Source: Adineta steineri (lineage: Eukaryota > Rotifera > Eurotatoria > Adinetida > Adinetidae). From it: DNA of 64,000 nucleotides. A program made the position numbers and the translations under genes. Shown here one piece after another: positions 54,706 to 64,000 of this stretch; the stretch's first letter is position 1; every line of letters starts with the position of its first letter. The notes beneath the pieces are model-generated. The model searched no databases. It saw only the letters and a program-made list of their open reading frames with translations, and was not told the DNA's origin. The stretch covers positions 5,614-69,613 of the forward strand of contig CAJNOI010000135.1 in assembly GCA_905250115.1 (NCBI GenBank). Direction: 5' to 3'.

Positions 54706-55976
54706 TTAATATAAACCTCCAAAGAATGTTAATTCATATAACCAGGTTTGATATATACTCCAACGTTCAATAGAGATCAACACTTGTTTTGTTGCCAGTG
54801 GTTTCATCGTAGTATTAAAAATACTTGCTGAAAAGGTGAAAGTACCGTTGCTGATCGCTGGAAACGAGAATGATTGAGCTAAACATGTTCCATTTTCGTC
54901 TATATAAATACCTATTGTTTTTGGATCATGTGTTGCATCACCACCTACTGTCAGTTGGAGGGAATTTAGTAGATATGTATCATTAAAAGTAACAAATATA
55001 TAATCTAATACATTATAACCACCATATCTATTCCATTTAGTGCTAATATAACCATCGAAACCACGCCACCATTCTTCACCAGTTGAGTTAAATGACATAT
55101 CGACATAAGAGAATTTACTAGGAAGTGTTCCAGTCATAACAGGCATCTTCACGATAGTCATTGCTAAATAAAAAAACAATAAATCATTGGCATAGTTGAT
55201 CAATACAAACGAAATCGATTGAAATGTTTAACATTTCTATTTTTCACAAACTCGAAACTAATATGTAATTCTACATGTCGTCTAATTATTAAAAATTATT
55301 CGTTAAACTTACGTATACATGTTTTATTTTTTCGTGAACAAACAAGATTGAGATCATTACGACATTGATCACTTGTATTACAATATTTTCCAGCATAAAA
55401 TTGTGGTACACATGTTTTATTCATCCAATATGTTCCAACTGGACAATGACATTTTCCACATTGACAAGTCAGATTCATGTCTTGTTCACACCAGTTATCA
55501 TTCTCACATGATAACGTTGAATCTACAAATAATTGATTCATACAATTACCTTCATTATCATAAAAAGTATCTAGAGGACATTGACAAGTGTTGTTTCTGC
55601 ATACAAGATATCTATCAGGAAAACAATGATCACATGATTGATTATAAGCAGCTGCCACATTTATTTTACTATAATTAATTGCACCAACCATACGACTGCT
55701 AGAATTTGTAACAATGATGGAACCAGTGTTAGAAGAACCTTCATAAAGTTGACAGATAGATAAATCAAAGACAAATGTACGACATTGTGGATCTTGATGA
55801 CATAATAAAGCACAATCGAAAGCCGAAGCAACTGATAAATGTGTACCACGTAACTCTATTTTATTAGCTGGAATAAAATCAGTACCATAACTAGCGAAGT
55901 CAATATATGATGTTAGATCACCATAGAGGACATGAATATGTATTAAAAGGAAAATAGAACTCGTATATATCATCAT
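54706..55976 (-). CDS. Secreted PAN/Apple and Cys-rich protein
   Basis: Exons 55976-55313 and 55163-54706 are separated by a 149-bp intron and encode about 373 residues. Signal peptide about 1-19. A PAN/Apple-like domain follows (ASAFDCALLCHQDPQCRTFVFD through CQLYEG). After it come EB/EGF-like Cys repeats (CFPDRYLVCRNNTCQCPLDTF and CQCGKCHCPVGTYW). After the intron a Cys-poor beta-rich domain reads GEEWWRGFDGYISTKWNRYGG and GIYIDENGTCLAQS, possibly galactose-binding-like. Numerous sequons fit secretion. It is probably an extracellular adhesion or recognition protein. Splice phase (C|CA) is consistent. The last domain is a guess from its strand pattern. Confidence 0.78.
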
Positions 55977-57370
55977 TGCTTTCTTGAATGAATCGAACTA
56001 AACAAACATAAGTAACTTAGACAGAAGAATGTTTACCTTAAAAACTAAAAGGAATATACTTTTTAAGAAAAATTTTTCTAAAAGCCTCTCAGATAATAAG
56101 TACTGTGAAAGTGCTAATATACTCTTAATGATATTATCATACACATGATATTCAAGTATTTAAACGATGTTTTTCCTTGCACCTGATATCTTAAAAGCTT
56201 TCAACAATATTTAATATAATGAACATCACATACTGAAAGCATTATTTGAGAAGATGCATATTTTAATTGCTATTATTGCTAGAGATATCTTTATTTTCTA
56301 CAGATCACAATTTATCACTTGAAATATGCAAAACTAAGAGAAAGTACTTCAGATCTGATAAAAGCCTATGAACTGTGTGATATATACTTACAATGCATAA
56401 TTATTGAAAAAAGTTCAAATTTTCGGAAAAAGAAATTTCTCAATAAAAACTCACAGAAACTTCGAAGATCACGTCTATCGTATATAAAAAAAAATTCTAA
56501 TTACTAATAAATTTTCTGATATAAAATGGATATTTATCGAAATGATGAGGACTTTGTATTATATAGCATCGATAACTACTGAAATTTCGTAGAACTTTCT
56601 TTTTTGATTGAATGGTAAATTCCAAAATGTCCTGAAAGCCATCTTGAGGATGTGGATGTAGGTGTCGTATAAAGATAATACCCACACCCTCAAGATATTA
56701 AACCTGGTGCTCCTATGGATCATCCAGATTTTTCTATTATTTGGATGTCATTATAACAAATTAAATTAACGTATTTTGATTCATTTAATTTATCACACAC
56801 GCGTATGTATATACTGTATATTTTCAATATAAAGAGTTCATGCCGAAAATGGGTTATAAAGTACTTGAAAATTTTCATGCATTATATATATTTATGTAAT
56901 TATTATAAATATTTAGAAAAGATTTTCATGATCTACGGAACACTATTTCGTACTACTCCTCGAAAAAAATGAAGTCTATGAAATCTTTTAAGGTTTCGTA
57001 CAAACAAAATATAGTTCTATAATCATTTTTCTTGCTGAGAAGTACTTTTTCATAGTTGTGATCATAGATAAAATGCAGAATCTTAAAATATTCCGTAGAT
57101 CTTTTTGTTCGAGTAGGGACGAATATGATCAATAATTCCATTCATTGTGATCTGAATGGCATCGAATGTATTCATATTGAATCTAAATTTATTGATTAAA
57201 TTTCAATTAGGAAAAAACTGAGTTGAAGATATAAACTAGTTGAATCATTTATTCTTTGTATATGGAAGTTTTAAACATCAAATCTATAATTTTATTATTT
57301 TTCATATAATAACAAATATTTATAAAAAAAAAGAAGAATAGTGCACGATTATAAATCTAATAAATAAAAA
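55977..57370. other. Intergenic with the best-preserved hairpin
   Basis: AT-rich spacer with no gene recognised; it contains the hairpin at 56641-56696. Confidence 0.5.
56641..56696. repeat. Telomere-like hairpin, reference copy
   Basis: ATCTTGAGGATGTGG (56641-56655) and CCACACCCTCAAGAT (56682-56696) are inverted copies with one mismatch. Both continue inward into GTGT/ACCC-rich sequence, and the 26-bp loop contains AAAGATAA. CTCAAGAT ends and TGTGGG-like arms recur at about 2810-2890, 7925-7945 and 43718-43755, and near 59700. Confidence 0.7.
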
Positions 57371-58720
57371 TTATTTTTGAATAAAATCTTCTAAAGATTG
57401 ACTAAATTCTTTAATCCATGTTGTATGATGTTGTTTAGCAATTGTATTAGTTATAGGTGAAGTATAAATTTTGTCTCTATATGTAAGAATATTTTCATTT
57501 CTTGCTTTAATACAATCAAATAGAATTTCCATCATTTGTTCAACATTAAAATTTGGATAATCAGTTGAATTAAGTAAATCAATAAGATAATCTTTTTGAA
57601 AATGAAAAGCATCATAAATATTTTTTATATTTTTTTCTTTTATTTTCCATTGTTTAATATCCAATTCCATTTCTTGCTTTGTCGCAGGTAATTTAATATT
57701 TCCAAGAATAAAATCTCTTGCATACCATGATTGAATATTTGCAATATTTAAAGCAAATGTTACACGTTGCATACCAATATAAATTAAACGTGGTTGATCT
57801 AACCAAAATATTGTTTTATATAAATTTGGTAAATAAATCGAATTTGATGATTTTAAACGAAGATTATCATCTAAATATGGAAAATGATGAACATATCCAG
57901 TACAATAAATAATCGCATCAAATCTATCTGATGATTCATCTTTAAAATAAACAATATTTTTATCAATTTTAGTAATTGATGGAACTTCTTTGATTTCATC
58001 TGGCCATTTTAATTCTTTTGCTTTTGTTCGATACGAAATTCTAATAAATTTCGTTCCATATTTATATAATTCTAACGCAATATCTTCACCTGAAACTCCA
58101 TTACCAACTATAAGAACATTTTTATTTTGAGAATCTTCTGCAAAACGATAATCATGAGAATGTAATAATCGTCCAGGAAATGTTTCAATACCATTTAAAT
58201 ATGGAATAAATGGTGTTGAATAATGTCCTGTTGCTATAATAACATAATCAAATTCTTCCGAATAGATTTTATCATTTTTTAAATCTTTTATTACTATATT
58301 AAATTTATTTTTTTCTTCTAAATAATTAATCCATTGAATATTTTTATTAAATTGAATATATTGACAAACATTATTTTGTTGAGCATAACCTCGAATATAA
58401 TCATAAAACATATTTCGTGGTAAATATGATGGAACTGATTGACCAAAATGTTTATCATACGTATAATCAACATATTCCGCACATTCTTTTGGTAAATTTG
58501 TCCATAAATTAAAATACATACTACTATGAACATGTTCATTATATTCATCTAAACCTGTTCGCCATGTATAATTCCATTGACCACCTAAATCGCTTTGTTT
58601 TTCATAACATACTATTTCAGGTATTTCACAACCTTTTTGTCTAGCTGATTCAAATGCATGTAATTGACTTAAACCAGATGGACCAGCACCACAAATTGCA
58701 ACTCGAATTGATGAAGACAT
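57371..58720 (-). CDS. Flavin monooxygenase, trimethylamine-monooxygenase-like
   Basis: Intronless, 449 residues from the ATG at 58720 (an upstream TTG frame adds eight). It has the FAD motif GAGPSGL (about 11-17), the FMO signature FPGRLLHSHDY (about 181-191, FxGxxxHxxxY), ATGHYSTP, and the NADP motif GNGVSGED (about 206-213). The sequences CYEKQSDLGGQWNYTWRTGLDEY, in parts, together with HVHSSMYFNLW and KHHTTWI-like ends, are those I associate with bacterial Tmm rather than animal FMO1-5, which also carry a C-terminal membrane helix absent here. It would oxidise trimethylamine or similar amines and sulfides with NADPH and O2 in the cytosol. Bacterial origin is likely. Confidence 0.9.
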   Translation of the reverse strand: MSSSIRVAICGAGPSGLSQLHAFESARQKGCEIPEIVCYEKQSDLGGQWNYTWRTGLDEYNEHVHSSMYFNLWTNLPKECAEYVDYTYDKHFGQSVPSYLPRNMFYDYIRGYAQQNNVCQYIQFNKNIQWINYLEEKNKFNIVIKDLKNDKIYSEEFDYVIIATGHYSTPFIPYLNGIETFPGRLLHSHDYRFAEDSQNKNVLIVGNGVSGEDIALELYKYGTKFIRISYRTKAKELKWPDEIKEVPSITKIDKNIVYFKDESSDRFDAIIYCTGYVHHFPYLDDNLRLKSSNSIYLPNLYKTIFWLDQPRLIYIGMQRVTFALNIANIQSWYARDFILGNIKLPATKQEMELDIKQWKIKEKNIKNIYDAFHFQKDYLIDLLNSTDYPNFNVEQMMEILFDCIKARNENILTYRDKIYTSPITNTIAKQHHTTWIKEFSQSLEDFIQK

Positions 58721-61281
58721 TTTTTTTCGTTTGTTTATACACAAATCAACAAATAAAAGAAAAACATGTGCATTTTTATATGATTATAGAAGAAAAGGAA
58801 AGAAACAGTATATACAATGAAGAAGATGTGTGTTTTTCTACGTTTATATTTATCGATGCACTCTACGTCTCTTTTTCATCTCGTTCTATAGTGTCACTAA
58901 TAGCCAAGTAACTTAGTTTGTTTTTATTATTGTTTATAACGAGAAATTTTATTTAAAATATATTATTGAGAAAGAATTCGAAAAGAAAATAATTATATCT
59001 AATAAATAAACAATAGAGATAATTTGTTTTTCAAATTAATCGTTATTTAAATATTATACATATCTTTTTATCTTTTGTTAACATTATCATCAAAAGGAAC
59101 ATATTCTTATCCAATTCTATATAGATAAAAGTACATTTTTAGAAACGTCCATTGATTAATTTGAAAATAAAATAAAAATATTTTTTTATTTTTGTGATGA
59201 CAAAATCTAATATATTGCAATTCTTATTAATTCATTGCTGATTTTATTTCAATTAACTGATTTAATATAGAATTTAAAATAAATGATAAGATATTGTGAA
59301 AAACATATTTGTCGTTTATCTTTATTGAAATCTATTGTTTATTATTCATAATAAAGCGTCTTTTTAAACTAATATATATATGCGTTAACATATGTGAAAA
59401 TATGGTTTATTAAAAACTAGTTTAATCGATGGGAATTAAGATTAGACATTTTATTAACTCAATAGATATATAACTCTCGATATTTCTACTCAAAATTCAT
59501 TGATTAAACATATTAGAATTTATGGGATAATTGAATGTGTCAGTTGATCATGATAGTTTGATACAGATATTATTATTGTTAATGAGTCATATAGAATTCG
59601 ATGTATATTTTAAAATTAAAATCTAATTAGCATTTCTACATATAAATAGTTATGTTTTTCTCTTGACTAATTTAATCCAAATAGCTTGTGGTCCAGATCC
59701 ACACCCTAAAGATGTTATAAATATTCTTACTTAATGTTGTCTGTAATATTCATAATTACTTGCATTTGAATTCTAATGCTTTCTAATCATATTACTAAAT
59801 AAAAACTCAAACCAGACACACACAGTAGTTTTTTACATAAAAGTTCCTGATATTCATACAACGTCATCTAATTTATTAGGAGCTGAATGCATGAAATGCA
59901 AACACGAAAAAGATAAAAGAATGAGAAAAAAAGTAAGCAGACTTCAAAAATAAAGAAAAAAATAGTGACAGAACGAAAGACAAACAAGTAAGTATTTATA
60001 AACTATGGTTATTACCTATTTTCTTATAAAAGGCTAGTAACAAACACAAGTCAAAATCATACACGGTGAGTAGTTTTTAGGAAACAAAAAACAAGCCACT
60101 TTACGGCAAGTAAGCAAGGAAAGAGAATTATACTACATAAAAGAAGTGCCTTACATATGTAAATATTTTTGCTCAACATGAGCACTTTGAAATTTTCTTC
60201 CTATATGATATTCATTACTTATTATAATCCATGATATTTTAAAATGAAGTCGTTCATCTATTAGTCATTCTACTGCACATGCACATAAATAATATCTAAC
60301 CAATGGCGTTTGCTAACGATCTTTATCTTGAATGTATCACTAAATATTTTGTGATCATTTTTGATAGAAGAAGCCGTTAGCAATAGTGGAATTACGTTTT
60401 ATTATATTTCTCGTTATCAAGAACCACATCGTTTTCATACAAAGCATACACTTGTATACTCATCCATGAGAGAAAAAGAAAAAATAATAAGGTTAAAGTA
60501 TCACACGATATGTGAAATAAAGACAGAAAGATAAGGACACTACATCAAATGAGAAGGAATTATAAGAACAGGACAAACATCGTTACGTATTTAAAATAAT
60601 TTTTTTTGTGAAACACGATCTAAAAGGAATGTTGAAGTATTTAGAGATAGAAACTTGCATTCACCTTCTCCACAGACGTAAGCGACATAATTTCATCGAT
60701 CGTAATAGACATAGACATTGAATTGCAGAACAGGGTAAAACTATTGGACTCGTACTGTTTAACAAAAGTACGTTTGTAATTTCTATTATATTAAGAAGTT
60801 TTTCTCTTGAATTTTGTAACAACTGTTAAAATACTAATCAGATGAGTTCAAAATATGTAAGTTATTTCTTTTTTGTATTTTTATACGTTTATGTCACAGG
60901 ATGATGTGAAACATGTTTCATATTCTAATCCGCCCTCTAGGATTTATACTAACAGCTTTTCTTCTGCGAAGGAAATAAATAGAGTTGTATGCTTTATTAT
61001 ATCATGACAGTAATCATAAGCACTATGTATTTAATGAAAAACGAACAGTTGTTCGCAGGGCTAGATGTAGGTTAAGAGGAGGGTGTGGTTCAATTTAGGT
61101 ATCAATATTAGGATCAAAATCCATGAGAGAATGCTTCTGCGAGCAACTGTCCTAAGCCGAACGAAAAGAAAGAGAGATAGAAAATACTTTTATATTTATA
61201 TATCTTGTTTTATCCATGTTTTTTCAGAGAAACACTAAACAGTTTATTCTTCAGTCAATCCAAAGTTAATCTGTTCAAAAA
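58721..61281. other. Long intergenic region, repeat traces
   Basis: About 2.6 kb. GATCCACACCCTAAAGATG near 59697 is a single hairpin-family arm, and GTGAAACACGATCTAAAA near 60608 matches 43759. No gene, tRNA or transposon end is recognised. Confidence 0.45.
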
Positions 61282-62301
61282 ATGCTGGGTTCAACACTTG
61301 GCATGTCCAAGATTTACAACGATAATTCTGCTATACAAAAAGCTGCTATTCAGTCATCACTCGAACTGATCAAAGAATCGATTGATGCACTCGATATTCC
61401 TCAAGTCAACATCATAGCTGATTATGGTTCATCACAAGGAGTCAACTCAATCTATACAATCAAGCAAATTATCGATTATCTTCGGCAAACAAACAAATGT
61501 GTCAAAGATCCACTCGTTATTCACAATGATCTACCTACAAATGATTGGACATCACTTTTTCAGCTTCTCGTCAAAGACAATTCATATTATGGAGTGGCCA
61601 GTGGTCACTCGTTTTATGAACAATGTCTTCCCAATCATTCTGTTGGAATTGGTTATTGCTCGACATCAATTCATTGGTTATCAAAGAAGCCATGCAATAT
61701 TTTGAATCATTGTCTTATCAATGCCGCTACATGTCCAAAAGTAAATGAAGAATTTCGACAACAAGCATATCTTGATTATTGTCAGTTTTTGAAACATCGA
61801 TCCTGTGAATTAATTAGTGGTGGTGTTCTTATTCTAGTCGTGTTGGCCACTAATAAAGAAGGTAAACGTGGGAATGAAGAGTTTCATAATAGTCTCTACG
61901 AATGCGCACAATTGTTACCTTTCACATCCAATGAATTAATTGATTATACCATCCCTGCGTATTTTCGATCTTATGATGAATGTATTGATGAAAAGCTCTT
62001 CGCTCAATATTCGTTCGACTTGATCAAATCCCAAAATGTGATGATGGAACCACCTTTCTTGAAATCATGGAAAGAGGAACAAATAACCTTTGATGAATTC
62101 GCTCGTTTAAGTACGTCGTTTGTCCGCGGTTGGAGTGAATCAATTGTTGAACAAACGTTAACGAACAATGGTCGAACACGAGCTGATATTCCTGGATTAT
62201 TAAATCAATTCTGGAATTTATTTGAAGAAAATCTTCGAAAGAAACCCGATCTTGGGAATATTTCCTTCGAATACGTACAAATAGCTTTGAAAAAGAAATG
62301 A
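61282..62301 (+). CDS. SAM-dependent carboxyl methyltransferase (SABATH-type)
   Basis: An intronless 339-residue cytosolic enzyme. The SAM site reads IIADYGSSQGVNS (about 44-56), followed by IHNDLPTNDWTSLF (about 80-93), SFYEQCLPNHSVGIGY (about 110-125) and STSIHWLSKKP (about 127-137), the ordered SABATH signatures. GGVLILVVLA (about 180) is the strand before the active-site loop. SABATH enzymes methylate carboxyl groups of small acids such as salicylate, jasmonate or indole acetate in plants, and of other acids in bacteria and fungi. The family is not a normal animal family, so acquisition by transfer is likely. Substrate is not predictable. The start is the first ATG after an AT-rich leader. 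Confidence 0.88.
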   Translation: MLGSTLGMSKIYNDNSAIQKAAIQSSLELIKESIDALDIPQVNIIADYGSSQGVNSIYTIKQIIDYLRQTNKCVKDPLVIHNDLPTNDWTSLFQLLVKDNSYYGVASGHSFYEQCLPNHSVGIGYCSTSIHWLSKKPCNILNHCLINAATCPKVNEEFRQQAYLDYCQFLKHRSCELISGGVLILVVLATNKEGKRGNEEFHNSLYECAQLLPFTSNELIDYTIPAYFRSYDECIDEKLFAQYSFDLIKSQNVMMEPPFLKSWKEEQITFDEFARLSTSFVRGWSESIVEQTLTNNGRTRADIPGLLNQFWNLFEENLRKKPDLGNISFEYVQIALKKK

Positions 62302-62660
62302 ATGCGTATTGTGAAATAATACACAAGACACTGTCATAGTAGTTATCTATTAATAAACAATAAAAAGAAATTTGAATAATATACGCTTTTGATGGAACAT
62401 TTTAATCGTATCAGTTTTACCTGATTTGATGAATGTATCAGATTATTTTCTTAATATTTTGCATCTTTCATTTATTTCATTACATATTAATTATTTTTAT
62501 TCGATGAACATGAAAGTGGATTGATTAAAAGAAGTTTGATAACTTATTTAAGATAGACATATTTATTTGACATATTGGCGAATATTAAAAAAAGGCGCAT
62601 TGTTTCAAAGACAAAGTGAAATGAACATTTGTTCAAGTGACGAAACATGTCACACTAGAT
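62302..62660. other. Convergent intergenic region
   Basis: AT-rich spacer between the 3' ends of the methyltransferase and the DUF2817 gene. Nothing recognised. Confidence 0.5.
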
Positions 62661-63899
62661 TCAACGAGTCAGTTGAATAGTAGATTGGAGAAGGCAGAGA
62701 AGCAGTCCAGTCATCGTAAAAAAATGGAATCTTAACACGGGTGTTCCATTGCTAACTTCGGCAACAAAACCAGATACTACTCGTGGAAGATACTCATTGA
62801 CCGCATTATAAGTTAATCTTTTCCAATCAGCTCCTTGTGGGTAGAAATACTCCTTGGTCTGCGAAATGATGTCTTGACAAAACGGTTCGGTGGCATTACG
62901 ATAAAAGCGACAGTGAAGTCGTAGAAAAAACATTGCATTGATATTTGGTGTCACGGGGTAAGTACCAGCTTCCCAGAAGACGCGAATCATACGTTTAGCA
63001 CCTGATATCGTTTTAATATAACTGTAAGGCAATTCACCGCCGGTCGCTACGACTATATCATTGGGTTCAGTTGGAGCATCTGGAATCCAGCGTTTAAATG
63101 TCATGGTTGAGTCGTTATCTAGTGGTAAATAAGTCCAATTACCATATAAACCGACTGCCGTGTGCCAGTCAATCAGAAGAATATTGTCAGCATTTTGCAA
63201 ATATTTATTGACTACTTGTTCACTAGTTTCACTAGACCATGATTTGGACGGTCCAAAATAGGCAATACCTTGTGGTCGTTTACCTTGACCAGTTTTCATC
63301 GCTGTATTGACAGCATTCTCGCCATATTCAGTATACAATTGAGCAAACAGGGCAAATGCTTGTTGTTGAACTGTTGAATTTGATAAATTCGGTAAATCGA
63401 TCCCATCAATCAAACGTTGTAGTATTGGATTATCATAATTGAGACTATAATATTGAGCTCCATTTTTCAATTGATCAGCATTTTGTTCATTCTCTTTTGA
63501 GATAAAAGAAGCACCATAGGGATTGATCATGTGCAAATGAATAACTCGAACATTATCACCAAATGTTGACGATGGCATGCGAAGCATACTAATTTGAGCC
63601 ATCGATCCAGCAAAACCTTCTATGCCGTGTGTCCCTGAGATAGTATAGATGATTGAACGTGCTTGTGGACTGCCCAGTGCGCACACGGTTGCTTGCAATT
63701 GCTCGCCATTGACACCTTTGGAAGGATGATCGAAATATTCGAGTGAACCTTTGGCATTGAGACATGCCACGGCGAATTTGTTTGTCGCTTCTGGGACAGT
63801 ATTTGAATAGTAGAAATTGTCTGATTCAGATGTATAAGTGATATGGATGAGATAGCAAATTGCCAAAATACATAGCCGAAATTGGTGAATGATTTTCAT
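62661..63899 (-). CDS. M14-like metallopeptidase, DUF2817, secreted
   Basis: Intronless, 412 residues from the ATG at 63899. Signal peptide (about 1-23). SGTHGIEGFAGS gives zinc ligands His91 and Glu94; IDWHTAVGLYG gives the third ligand, His246; VFWEAGTYP gives the catalytic Glu310. All are as in the M14 carboxypeptidase fold. The usual DxNRNF substrate-binding segment after NPYG is altered here (ASFISKENEQNADQLKNG), so specificity may differ from the family. The end is hydrophobic (FTMTGLLLCLLQ), consistent with a GPI signal or membrane tail. It is probably an extracellular peptidase. DUF2817 is mainly bacterial and fungal, so transfer is plausible. Confidence 0.83.
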   Translation of the reverse strand: MKIIHQFRLCILAICYLIHITYTSESDNFYYSNTVPEATNKFAVACLNAKGSLEYFDHPSKGVNGEQLQATVCALGSPQARSIIYTISGTHGIEGFAGSMAQISMLRMPSSTFGDNVRVIHLHMINPYGASFISKENEQNADQLKNGAQYYSLNYDNPILQRLIDGIDLPNLSNSTVQQQAFALFAQLYTEYGENAVNTAMKTGQGKRPQGIAYFGPSKSWSSETSEQVVNKYLQNADNILLIDWHTAVGLYGNWTYLPLDNDSTMTFKRWIPDAPTEPNDIVVATGGELPYSYIKTISGAKRMIRVFWEAGTYPVTPNINAMFFLRLHCRFYRNATEPFCQDIISQTKEYFYPQGADWKRLTYNAVNEYLPRVVSGFVAEVSNGTPVLRFHFFTMTGLLLCLLQSTIQLTR

Positions 63900-64000
63900 C
63901 GATAAATACGAACACAATATGAATAATCGCAAGTAATATTATGTCGAGGAATGAAAGATTTTGCAGTTATTATATAGGGATCAATAAAGGTTTTGGATTA
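63900..64000. other. Window end, 5' flank of DUF2817 gene
   Basis: Non-coding flank, probably promoter. No other gene visible. Confidence 0.4.

Noticed and set aside
1..64000. tRNA, rRNA or bacterial-style operon features
   Set aside because: None was recognisable by eye. Genes are separately promoted, often convergent or divergent, and several are spliced, as expected for a eukaryote.

Overview
The window looks like nuclear DNA of a bdelloid rotifer. It is AT-rich and has short (about 50 bp) GT-AG introns. It carries rotifer-type gene families: a degenerate ADP-ribosyltransferase fused to kinesin-light-chain TPRs, rhodopsin-like receptors, and an ankyrin/macro/PARP gene. Several intronless genes look bacterial, fungal or plant-like, and there are several decayed DNA transposons. 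Short hairpins with arms close to (TGTGGG)n, which I recall as the bdelloid telomere repeat, are scattered between genes. Together these suggest an accessory, possibly subtelomeric, region. The species cannot be named from the sequence alone.

Layout. 0.2-1.7 kb: a five-exon papain-family protease (-). 2.4-5.3 kb: a hAT-type MITE and a dead TNP2/CACTA-like transposase. 5.7-11.6 kb: a membrane serine carboxypeptidase and a 977-residue ART-like/TPR protein (both -). 13.7-17.4 kb: two tandem GPCR genes with a purple acid phosphatase relic between them. 20.4-22.2 kb: a fungal-type amino acid permease (+). 24.4-25.5 kb: a non-autonomous hAT-type element. 26.6-31.2 kb: a B-box protein, a Cys-rich fragment, a broken GPCR and an F-box-like/ankyrin protein. 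33.5-34.2 kb: a two-exon membrane protein. 35.3-41.0 kb: an ADP-ribosylation block made of a disabled ANK-macro-macro-PARP gene followed by an intact ART-like gene. 41.4-43.6 kb: a TOM1-like VHS-GAT gene (-) whose 5' end is lost in an assembly gap. 44.2-48.1 kb: an epoxide hydrolase, then MULE and hAT relics. 48.8-52.6 kb: an adhesion GPCR with Ly6/uPAR-like repeats (-). 53.6-56.0 kb: a secreted CHAP amidase (+) and a PAN-domain secreted protein (-). 57.4-63.9 kb: a trimethylamine-monooxygenase-like FMO (-), a SABATH methyltransferase (+) and an M14-like DUF2817 protein (-).

The genes do not form an operon-like system. They fall into functional groups: ADP-ribosylation (8.7, 35.3 and 39.2 kb), cell-surface sensing (13.7, 16.4, 28.1 and 48.8 kb), secreted hydrolases (5.8, 44.2, 53.6 and 62.7 kb, possibly 0.2 kb) and acquired-looking metabolism (20.4, 57.4 and 61.3 kb). 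The TOM1-like gene has at least 14 exons, while every metabolic gene of suspected foreign origin is intronless. Splice models were made by eye; each was checked for reading-phase consistency, but none has transcript support. No tRNA, rRNA, CRISPR array or replication origin was recognised.
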